64,000 nt of DNA from Siphonodentalium dalli (lineage: Eukaryota > Mollusca > Scaphopoda > Gadilida > Siphonodentaliidae). The first letter of the stretch is position 1, and every line of letters begins with the position of its first letter. The position numbers and the translations under genes are program-made. Where the stretch lies: the NCBI GenBank assembly GCA_032622095.1, contig CP136069.1:17995326-18059325 (forward strand). The letters are read 5' to 3'. This document shows, piece after piece, positions 56,111 through 64,000 of this stretch. The notes under the pieces are model-generated. The model was not told where the DNA came from. It made no database searches and saw only the letters and a program-made list of their open reading frames with translations.

Positions 56111-56290
56111 CCTGTTTTTCTGAGAGTCGAAAATTTTGACAGATTTTTGTTATGGAATAATATGATCAACTTGCGTAGTTTGTTTCGAAGTAAATGTAAC
56201 CTGTTTTTCTGTGAGTCGAAAATGTTGACAGATTTTTGTTTTGGAACAATAGGATCAACTTGCGTAGTTTGTTTCGGAGTAAGTGTAAAA
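56111..56290 (+). repeat. Two tandem ~90-bp units
   Basis: CCTGTTTTTCTG-GAGTCGAAAA, GACAGATTTTTGTT and GATCAACTTGCGTAGTTTGT TTCG occur twice in tandem. Confidence 0.9.
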
Positions 56291-56578
56291 AATGCAGTAG
56301 CTTTATCCATTGGCTATGATACAGGTTTTGGAATAGAAGTAATATCGTTCTCTTGAACTTGTGTTGCTAGTGATATACTGACGAGTTTTGTTTGACTTCC
56401 TGTCTGAGTGCTGTCATCAACATACTTTTTTTCTAGAAACGGCAGCTGATTATGTGACCGTGGAATTGACGATATAGCACCAACTATTTTCTCAGCATAT
56501 ACATGTATATAGGATAAATGTTTCTCATCCTTACATCATTGTATCTTGAACACATACACTGATGTCACATTAGCTTGT

Positions 56579-56884
56579 TTAATGTTCTGGAAATCCTTCC
56601 TTCTGGCGCCTGACGTATATAAAAATAACCTTCAGGAATTGCCTCTTATAAAATTCAATATCTGAACGATAAAACATGGTTTGCACACCTGTTATGGTCT
56701 CTTCGAGTTTAAAAGATATAAATGTGTGCTCTTTCCATGAACACTCGTAGCCTTTCGTATAAAAAATCCTCTTAGCGTTCTCGGAATAAAGCACATCGCT
56801 ATACTTCTCGGAGTACAAAACACTCTTTGCACTTTCGGAATAAAGACATTTCGTACAATGTTGTTCTGCATTTTGATTTTCCAC
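56579..56884 (-). CDS. Hypothetical 101-codon ORF with YSE repeats
   Basis: Near the N-terminus four short repeats follow each other: CLYSESAKSV, LYSEKYSDV, LYSENAKRI, FYTKGYECS. The rest (ECSWKEHTFISFKLEETITG, YRSDIEFYKRQFLKVIFIYV) is not repetitive. The repeat units are about 27 bp at DNA level (GGAATAAAG/CTCGGAGTACAA). No family recognised and no splice evidence. It lies on the same strand as the EGF exon 650 bp upstream of it, so it could be a later exon of that gene; unproven. Confidence 0.25.
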   Translation of the reverse strand: MENQNAEQHCTKCLYSESAKSVLYSEKYSDVLYSENAKRIFYTKGYECSWKEHTFISFKLEETITGVQTMFYRSDIEFYKRQFLKVIFIYVRRQKEGFPEH

Positions 56885-57296
56885 AGCTCATGTACCTGTT
56901 TATCCCGTCAGACGTTTATGTGTATTAAAACACAATTAAAATTAGAAAGTTTGATACTTCCATAAATATTCATATTCCCCAATGCGAACCCCACTCCCAC
57001 TCCCATAACTCATACCATATCCTTAACCCAAATGTATTTATAACCCTAACCATAACCATTGCTCTAGCCGTAACCATAACCGCATTCCACACACAGCACT
57101 CTATCTATTGTACTTCATGAGAAATAAGCTTTTATAAAATTGCTAAGAATAATAATTAATAATATTGGACAAAAATTAAAAAAATATATAAAAAACAATT
57201 ATTAACAATATACTTCCACGGTAAAACCATGGAAGTACAATAAACACCGCTTTGGGTTAGAGCCTTGATTGGTGACGTAGGTGCATAGCCCTGGAT
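56885..57296. other. Simple CCATAACC/CCTAAC-like tract and short hairpin
   Basis: 56990-57085 has degenerate CCCTAACCATAACCAT-type repeats, not a telomere. TACTTCCACGG..CCATGGAAGTA (57210-57238) is a small hairpin. Confidence 0.4.
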
Positions 57297-57540
57297 ATTA
57301 TTGTTGGAGGTTGGACTAACTATTGTTGGAGGTTGGACTAACTATTGTTGGAGGTTGGACTAACTATTGTTGGAGGTTGGACTAACTATTGTTGGAGATT
57401 GGACTAACTATTGTTGGAGGTTGGACTAACTATTGTTGGAGATTGGACTAACTATTGTTGGAGGTTGGACTAACTATTGTTGGGGGTTGGACTAACTATT
57501 GTTGGAGGTTGGACTAACTATTGTTGGAGATTGGACTAAC
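57297..57540. repeat. 22-bp minisatellite abutting the EGF exon, 11 units
   Basis: Unit ATTGTTGGAGGTTGGACTAACT (written as ATTGTTGGAGG + TTGGACTAACT). On the minus strand each unit carries GTTAGTCCAA; the unit touching the exon supplies the actual 5' splice site. Confidence 0.95.
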
Positions 57541-57651
57541 CTGCATCGCAGTATGTTCCAGTCCATCCGGGGAAACAGTTACAAGAATACGTGCCGCCGA
57601 TGTTTACACAGTTACCATGGATACAGCTCGTCTGTCCACTGAGGCATTTAT
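57541..57651 (-). CDS. EGF-like domain exon (single, phase 1-1)
   Basis: A 111-bp minus-strand exon between acceptor GCATCAG (57652-57658) and donor CAG|GTTAGT (57535-57540). It encodes KCLSGQTSCIHGNCVNIGG then TYSCNCFPGWTGTYCDA. Cysteine spacing C-x6-C-x4-C-x8-C-x1-C-x8-C is a canonical EGF module with the GG-Y-C and PGWTG motifs. Phase 1-1 symmetric exons are typical of shuffled EGF modules. The pyrimidine tract before the acceptor is weak. The calcium-binding D-x-D/N-E start is not visible (the first codon is split). Neighbouring exons of the same gene were not identified within the window; the phase would fit splicing to the lectin exon a, but that is 38 kb away. Confidence 0.85.
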
Positions 57652-58015
57652 CTGATGCTTTGAGTGTTAAAAACAAAATCATCACTTAGAATGCAGATTG
57701 CTATATTTTCCAGCCTGGTAAACTGGATCCCGATGAATTATAAAAAGCGCCACACACGTAGAAACCATTGAGGCGTGCTTTAAGTTACAAAGTATACATC
57801 ATCTTATCATTATTTCATTCTTACCATACCAATAGTTACCAATAAATTGTCAAAACAATGCCCTACACACGTAGAAACAATTGAGGCATTGTTCTCTTGC
57901 TTTGGGTGGTAAAAACGAAATTATCACTGATAATGCAGATTGGAACACTTTCAGTCTGGTAAACTGGGTTCGCGATACATTATCAAAAAGGTGTCACATA
58001 CATGTAGAGAAGGTG
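57652..58015 (-). repeat. Duplicated EGF-exon flank
   Basis: Sequence from the exon edge (GAGGCATT, GCTTTG-GTG-TAAAAAC, AATGCAGATTG, CAG-CTGGTAAACTGG) at 57641-57775 recurs at 57885-58005, preceded both times (57757, 57868) by a CACGTAGAAAC-ATTGAGGC segment. The second copy has only the last few exon bases, so an exon-bearing unit was once duplicated and then lost its coding part. TGTCACATACATGTAGAGAA is repeated twice at 57993-58031. Confidence 0.65.
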
Positions 58016-58274
58016 TCACATACATGTAGAGAATTCATGCACAGTCTGATATTGGATTACCATCTGTTTTCTTGTCTATCTGTGTGTGTATCCCATGCTG
58101 TAATTGCAGGTTTAATTTAGATTTTAAGGTAATACCAGTACCATGTCCAAATTTAAGCTTTCGGAGAAACTCCACCACACACAACGTCTACGGCATCTAC
58201 ACACGCACCTCTTGCAAATATGTTCATAATGGACCCAAATATCACATATGTTCATATCGGACTAATTTTATTCT

Positions 58275-58400
58275 TTAATAAGCCCATAGTGGACTTATAT
58301 CCGTTATTTCATTGACTGACGCGGGCCCCAGTGAAAACACATTATAAAGATCGTACATCTGGTAAGTCGTGAGTTTGTTTATTCGTGTAATTTGGCGCCC
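58275..58400 (-). repeat. Hairpin repeat family fragment
   Basis: TTATATCCGTTATTTCATT, GACGCGGGCCCCAGTGAAA and GTAAGTCGTGAGTTTGTTTA, as in 55025-55130. Confidence 0.5.
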
Positions 58401-58412
58401 ACAAAGAACTTA

Positions 58413-59313
58413 CCTTACACGTATTTAAATTCGCGCAGTACTATATTTCGCTCAGTTTTGAATTCGCGCACTTTGAATTCGCGCACATATCTGTGCGAAT
58501 TCAAAACTGACAAAAATATTTTCGTAAATGGATTTGATGACAGTTTCAGTTCTTAGTCGTCAATGAAGATATGTGTGCATATTAAACACAATCACGACGG
58601 ATTTACATCGTGCATAAATATAACATAACATCAATGTGTTGTGAAGACTGGTGTTTATATGCTCCATATAATTATTCTCGAAATAGTAATAAACATAATT
58701 TAAATGAATCTAAAGAAGTAAAACCGCAACCACGTATAGAACACTTTCATAAGAAAAAAACAAAAACTTGGCTACGTGCTATTGACATATTAACTAACTC
58801 AGACTGTTTGGTTACGGTGTCACGCCAGTGTTGTGAATAGGGTGACTTGCTTTCTTGCATCTTCAGTCTGCAGTAGGTGTATTTTTCACAAGTATTTCAA
58901 CATCAGTGATGTTATCATGATTTGTTGCTATATAATTATGTCATACATGTACATATTACTGGTTTACACGTAGTTTCCCTGCATGTAAATTATAGTCCCA
59001 CACGCTTAATTTTCGGTTCAACCTTCCGCAATGTATATATGTAATTCGTCGATATATAGCCTTCTTGTTTCCCTATGGTAATATGTAATTCGTCGATATA
59101 TAGCCTAATTTGTTTCCCTATGGTAATATGTAATTCGTCGATATATAACCTTCTTGTTTCCCTATGGTAATATGTAATTTGTCGATATATAGCCTTCTTG
59201 TTTCCCTATGATTTGGTCTAAACCAGGAGTCGTACTATTTTTCACTCCGTTTTAAATTCACGCACCGGCGGGTGCGCGAAAAAAAGTACTGTGCGAATTT
59301 AAATACGAGTAAG
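58413..59313. mobile_element. CGTATTTAAATTCGCGC MITE, copy B (~900 bp)
   Basis: CCTTACACGTATTTAAATTC left and its complement right (AATTTAAATACGAGTAAG). Interior collinear with 25800-26583; longer because a ~45-bp segment is expanded at 59029-59215. Confidence 0.85.
59029..59215. repeat. ~45-bp tandem units inside MITE copy B
   Basis: Four copies of ATGTAATTCGTCGATATATA + GCCTTCTTGTTTCCCTATGG; copy A has one. Confidence 0.9.
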
Positions 59314-59415
59314 ATATAATAAGTCAATATGAGTCGATAATGAGACTAAATGGCTCATTTCAGTTCGTTATGGACTCACAATGAGGCGATTCTAAGCCAA
59401 TTGTGAACATTAAAC

Positions 59416-59560
59416 AAATAGATAGAACCGCATGAGTGTCCGGATTTTGACGAAATTATCGCACGAGATTTGTTGTCGGAGCGATACCTCGAATGCGGGA
59501 CGCCAACAAATCGAGTGCAATAATTCGTCAAAATCCAGACACTCATGCGGTTCTATTTTT
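59416..59560. mobile_element. 145-bp foldback element
   Basis: AGAACCGCATGAGTGTCCGG ATTTTGACGAA..GATTTGTTG is mirrored by CAACAAATC..TTCGTCAAAATCCAGACACT CATGCGGTTCT around a ~30-base loop; stems of about 58 bp with few mismatches. Confidence 0.85.
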
Positions 59561-59654
59561 ATTACAAAAATATGACTCACAGTCGTACATCTCCGGTACA
59601 GAACATGTTAATTTAATTGAGTTTTAACAGCATTTTAGGGTTAACGCAACAACA

Positions 59655-60550
59655 ATCCGCGAGTGAACTTGACCCATATTGACCCTCTCAAAGGTGTTAA
59701 TTGGTTTTTCCCAGATTTTCCAAAAATATAACCCAATCAGCGCGCTGCGATTTCGGCGATTCTAAGCAAATTATGTGCAGACAATGACACAAAAAAGCCA
59801 ACTGACTACTTTTCAGGTGTACGTTATTTAACATGTGTTTTCAATGTGACCCCTCCATAAAACGAAATATTTATTGCAGAATTAAATAATTACATTATGT
59901 ACCTATTTCACATTATAGGTCGATTATGCGTATTTGCGCGCGGATATGTTGGCTGGAAAACTGCTATGGATTTGATTTCAAAGTATACAGATGTGAGGGT
60001 GTCATCCCCTAATGTTGGTACGCCGGTTTCATGCCATATCCAGATTGTATGCGGGATTTCATAATCGATCCATTTATTACACGAATCTACATATACCCTA
60101 TTTCAATGCGTGGTATTGAAGTGTGGGATCACAACCGATGTTCTGTTTTCACCCCCTCTGTTCACTGCCATTCGGTATTCAACCCTTATGTTAACTGGTA
60201 TTCAGTATTCACCCCCTCTGTTAACAACCATTCGATATTCACCCCCTCTGTTAACTTTTATTCAGTATCCATCCCTCTGTTAACAGCCATTCGAGTAGTC
60301 ACCCCCTGTTAACTGGTATTCAGTATGTGCCCCATCTGTTAACAGCCACTCGGTATTCATCCCTCTGTTAACTGGCATTCAATATTCACTCCCTCTGTTA
60401 TCTGGCATTCAGTAGTCACCCCATCTGTTAATCGGCATTCAGTATTCACCCCCTCTGTTAATTGATATTCGTTTCTCATCCATTGTTAACTTGTATTCAG
60501 GATTCCGGGGTGGCACCCTCAGATATACTCGGTGAGCCATTGGATTGGAA
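59655..60550 (+). repeat. Long direct repeat, left copy (896 bp)
   Basis: Begins ATCCGCGAGTGAACTTGACC and ends GAGCCATTGGATTGGAA. Contains a hairpin-family 3' half (59750-59945) and a ~30-bp minisatellite (60140-60490; unit near TATTCAGTATTCACCCCCTC TGTTAACTGG). Ends exactly where the LINE-3rd coding sequence begins. Confidence 0.9.
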
Positions 60551-62956
60551 TGTTCATTACCAACAGCCTCTCGCCGGAATTCGATCCCTCCTGCATAAAT
60601 TATGACTCGACAGTATTTTGCAATGAAATTATGTCAGAAGATGTCAATGCTCAAATAAAAAACATGAAGAAAAACAAATCATCGGGTCCGGATGGTATTG
60701 CTAACGAGCACCTGATATTTTCTTCTAAACTCATGGTGTCAGTGATTTGTAAACTTTTCAATGGTATTCTTTCACTGGAATGGATTCCCACGGTTATGAA
60801 ATCTGGTATCATTATTCCTCTACACAAAGGCGACCCGACGCCGCGGACTAAGCCAGGCAGTTATCGTGCAATCACACTTCTCTCCTCATTGTATAAACTA
60901 TTCGAGTCGGTCATCTTACACAGATTTCTGAAAAGTCCACCCCTTAATAAATTTCCACATGTTCTGCAATTCGGATTCCAGAAGGGGGTCAGCTGCACTA
61001 TGACGTCGTTCATTGTGCAGGAATCTATACACTATGCACGCGACAACCACTCCAAAGCTTATGTTTGCTACCTTGATTCTGCAAAGGCATTTGACTGCGT
61101 TTGGCACGAGGGCCTCCTGTACAAACTGAACAACCTCGGATTCAATGGGAAAATACTTCGGATAATCCGCAACATGTACTCAAATTGCGCTAGCCGTGTG
61201 CTCCACAATGGTGATTTGTCAGAGTCATTTGAAATTCGCCAATGAACAAGACAAGGGGCCGTAACATCGCCTTTTTTCTACTTGACATTCATTGACGATC
61301 TCTTGTCTACTCTGGATGTTTCAGATCAAGGTGCATCTATTGGCAATATCAACAGTACCTCGCCAACAACTGCAGATGATATTACTATAGTTTCCCTCAC
61401 AGAAGCTGGTTTGGACAACTTGATGAAAATCTGCTTCAACTACAGCAAGAAATGGCGCTTCTGTTTTTCAAAATCTAAGAGTTCCGTTGTCGTATACAAC
61501 GAAACGAAACAAAAACACACAAACCAACAAAGATCGTGGATTCTTGGGAATGACACGATCAATGAAAGCACCGACTGTCGCCATCTGGGAATTTCTCAAG
61601 GAAAATTCGGCAACACTGTTAACCGTGCTATAAATATATCTGAAGTGTTGAGAAAAACATACTTTTCTATCGCTGGTAGGAAATCCTTAAGTATGTGCAC
61701 CCCTCTCACAATGAATAATCTCCTACACACAGTTGTGCTTCCAAAGGCTCTTTATGGCGCTGAACTCCTATATTCAACAGATGACAACGCTCTATGCACA
61801 ATTTAAAAGGGTCTACGTACATGTATAAAGCACATACAGAATCTTCCAACAAGGGCGAGCACAGACCTCTCAATCAGTCTCCTGGGTGTTTTACCGATGA
61901 GTCGCCAACTACATTTGAGAAAACTTCTCTTCCTCGGCGAACTTATCCACTTGCCTGCGACTCGAGACTTTCCTTTACGAATTTTCATGAAAAACCTCTA
62001 TATGCACAATTTATTCAATGTGAATTCCACCGGTTATGTAAAAGACATCATCGATGTTCTAGAAGTGTACAAGCTGTCTTCTTATCTTCAAGAATTCTTA
62101 TCTTCTGGAGCCTTCCCAAAGAAGATCATTTGGAAGCAACTCGTCAAGTCGACCATAAGAGCTCACTATTGTGATGCATGGACTTCAGCAGTGGGTGCCA
62201 GTGGTCGCTCTTCTAATCTTCTCCTCATTCATAACCAGCCTCTCGCAGTCTGGAGTGTGTGGCGTCTTCTTGCTGCCCATCCTAACAGGAGTTTGGAACT
62301 GAAAAATCTTGCTAGACTTCTAAATAGATTGTTGTTCGAAAACAATGCCCGATGCATGCTGTGTGGCCACACACATACCAATGAAATTGGACATATTACT
62401 GACTCGTGCAGATCTGCCACCATGTACAGACTCCGATATACTTACTGGTGTATGCTTATCGATAGCTTCGACATCCAACTATTTAGTTACCTGGATGCTC
62501 TCCCAAACGACCATTTAAATGCGCTGTTACTTGGCAGTACCCAGCTTGGTTGTAATATCCCGACTGAGTCATGGGAGCAGCTCATCATCGCATCTGCTGC
62601 ATTTCTGTATGTTGGTTGTCAACTAATTCGCCCCGGAAGTTAAAAGATGACATTCACATGACATTTGATGCAATATGCCTCTCAGGTGGACAATATTCAA
62701 CTATGATCTGGCCTCCTTGCCACCCGCATCTACAATGTTTTCTCATATACTCGTTTTTACCTTGCTCTTCGTGCAATGTACACATCTTTCCAATTTATGT
62801 ATACAATGTCCTTCCTTGTAAATAGATGCTGGTGTATAGTCCACTTACAATGGTCTCGTTACCACATACTTTCTGTAACTGATATGTATATTTGCTCTTC
62901 ATACTTGGAGGTCAATAAACAATAATAATAATAACAATCAGACAGGGGGCCCGTTT
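60551..62956 (+). mobile_element. LINE-3rd: 5'-truncated relative of LINE-2nd
   Basis: Starts inside ORF2 just before the RT; endonuclease and ORF1 are absent. Ends with GCTCTTCATACTTGGAGGTC AATAAACAATAATAATAATA AC. Only two stops (TGA 61243-61245, TAA 61804-61806), both in one continuous frame, break the remaining ORF. Flanked directly by the long direct repeats. Confidence 0.85.
60559..62643 (+). pseudogene. LINE-3rd ORF2 remainder (RT plus zinc knuckle)
   Basis: One frame: MFITNSLSPEFDP, MKKNKSSGPDGIANEHLIF, IIPLHKGDPTPRTKPGSYRA, LQFGFQKGVSCTMTSFI, CYLDSAKAFDCVWHEGLLYK (motif A Asp). After the TGA come RQGAVTSPFFYLTFIDDLL and SPTTADDITIVS (catalytic Asp-Asp preceded by Thr-Ala instead of Tyr-Ala). 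Next are KWRFCFSKSKSSVVVYNET, PKALYGAELLYS, and after the TAA TCIKHIQNLPTRAST, LFENNARCMLCGHTHTNEIG HITDSC. The frame is unbroken across the place where LINE-2nd needs the ATGA overlap. Non-functional because of the stops and truncation. Confidence 0.85.
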
Positions 62957-63800
62957 ATCCGCGAGTGAACTTGACCCATATTGACCCGCTCAAAGGTGTT
63001 AATTGGGTTTTCCCATATTTTCCAAAAATATAACCCAATCAGCGCGCTGCGATTTCGGCGATTCTAAGCAAATTATGTGCAGACAATGACACAAAAAAGC
63101 CAACTGACTACTTTTCAGGTGTACGTTATTTAACATGTGTTTTCAATGTGACCCCTCCATAAAACGAAATATTTATTGCAGAATTAAATAATTACATTAT
63201 GTACCTATTTCACTTTATAGGTCGATTATGCGTATTTGCGCGCGGATATGTTGGCTGGAAAACTGCTATGGATTTGATTTCAAAGTATACAGATGTGAGG
63301 GTGTCATCCCCCTATGTTGGTACGCCGGTTTCATGCCATATCCAGATTGTATGCGGGATTTCATAATCGATCCATTTATTACACGAGTTCTACAATCTAC
63401 ATATACCCTATTTCAATGCGTGGTATTGAAGTGTGGGATCACAACCGATGTTCTGTTTTCACCCCCCTCTGTTCACTGCCATTCGGTATTCAACCCTTAT
63501 GTTAACTGGTATTCAGTATTCACCCCCTCTGTTAACAACCATTCGATATTCACCCCCTCTGTTAACTTTTATTCAGTATCCATCCCTCTGTTAACAGCCA
63601 TTCGAGTAGTCACCCCATGTTAACTGGTATTCAGTATGTGCCCCATCTGTTAACAGCCACTCGGTATTCATCCCTCTGTTAACTGACATTCAATATTCAC
63701 CCCTCTGTTAATTGATATTCGTTTATCATCCATTGTTAACTTGTATTCAGGATTCCGGGGTGGCACCCTCAGATATACTCGGTGAGCCATTGGATTGGAA
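62957..63800 (+). repeat. Long direct repeat, right copy (844 bp)
   Basis: Near-identical to 59655-60550; shorter mainly by fewer minisatellite units. A 16-bp stretch (GGGGGCCCGTTT region, about 62941-62956) separates the LINE tail from this copy. Confidence 0.9.
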
Positions 63801-64000
63801 AGTTCAAAACGTTGATAGGTAAAAGAGAACGATGATTTATTGACAAAGAGCAACTCCAACAAAATATACACAAATAATAGTGAAGATAATGAGGTTCATA
63901 CAGATTAAAAGAGAGAAAAAAAGTCTACGCTATCCACCAAATGGGCTGAGTGTTCCTTGCCTGGAGAGAGCATATCCATGAATTGACTGTCTTACTGCCC
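63801..64000. other. Unique flank, no gene seen
   Basis: Differs from the sequence after the left direct repeat. No exon or element recognised before the window ends. Confidence 0.35.

Noticed and set aside
56990-57085. Interstitial telomere repeat
   Set aside because: CCCTAACCATAACC-like units are too degenerate and irregular.
59655-63800. LTR retrotransposon with 850-bp LTRs
   Set aside because: Internal protein is a non-LTR RT with a LINE 3' tail; no integrase, RNase H, primer-binding site or TG..CA ends.

Overview
This window is animal nuclear DNA. It is AT-rich, has no operons or long uninterrupted host genes, and holds short intron-bounded exons for extracellular modules (a C-type lectin domain and an EGF-like domain). 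Non-LTR retrotransposons, tRNA-type SINE, MITE and Helitron-like sequence and many minisatellites make up most of the rest. The mix of lectin/EGF exons, repeats ending in GGACGGACGG-type runs and tandem 'GGAGTTATGG' decay repeats resembles marine invertebrates, most likely a lophotrochozoan such as a mollusc. That placement is inference, not proof.

Host genes. On the minus strand three exons (18989-19080, 16382-16481, 9922-10153) join with matching phases (1-0, 0-1, 1-2) into one six-cysteine C-type lectin domain. Its two introns (2.5 kb and 6.2 kb) are packed with mobile elements and contain a minisatellite of perfect CRE sites. A second minus-strand host exon (57541-57651) encodes one complete EGF-like repeat (phase 1-1). 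Its 5' splice site is the last unit of an 11-copy, 22-bp minisatellite. A THAP-like zinc-finger start lies at 41098-41283 (+), and a few short hypothetical ORFs are listed with low confidence.

Retrotransposons. (i) A minus-strand LINE at about 28392-32480 has endonuclease and RT (YADD), broken by one nonsense codon and one frameshift. (ii) A plus-strand LINE at about 45650-52112 has a coiled-coil/RRM-like ORF1 split by one in-frame TAG, and an endonuclease-RT ORF2 whose C-terminal zinc knuckle lies in an ATGA-overlapping frame. (iii) A related 5'-truncated LINE at 60551-62956 is flanked by direct repeats of about 850-900 bp. Smaller LINE pieces lie at 7145-8285, 25086-25640 and 44881-45108. 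A tRNA-derived SINE (38196-38490) has a clear 12-bp target duplication.

DNA elements and repeats. These include TTAA-flanked piggyBac-type MITEs, a triplicated mariner-type MITE, several other TIR/foldback MITEs, a Helitron-like element, a 56/60-bp satellite (23741-25083) and an 8-unit satellite of about 160 bp rich in YY1-like motifs (38541-39890). A dispersed repeat carries two AATAAAGAGCG motifs exactly 42 bp apart. That fixed pair, the giant direct repeats around the third LINE, and the donor-bearing minisatellite at the EGF exon are the most unusual signals. All boundaries were read by eye, so element ends are approximate unless a target duplication is given.
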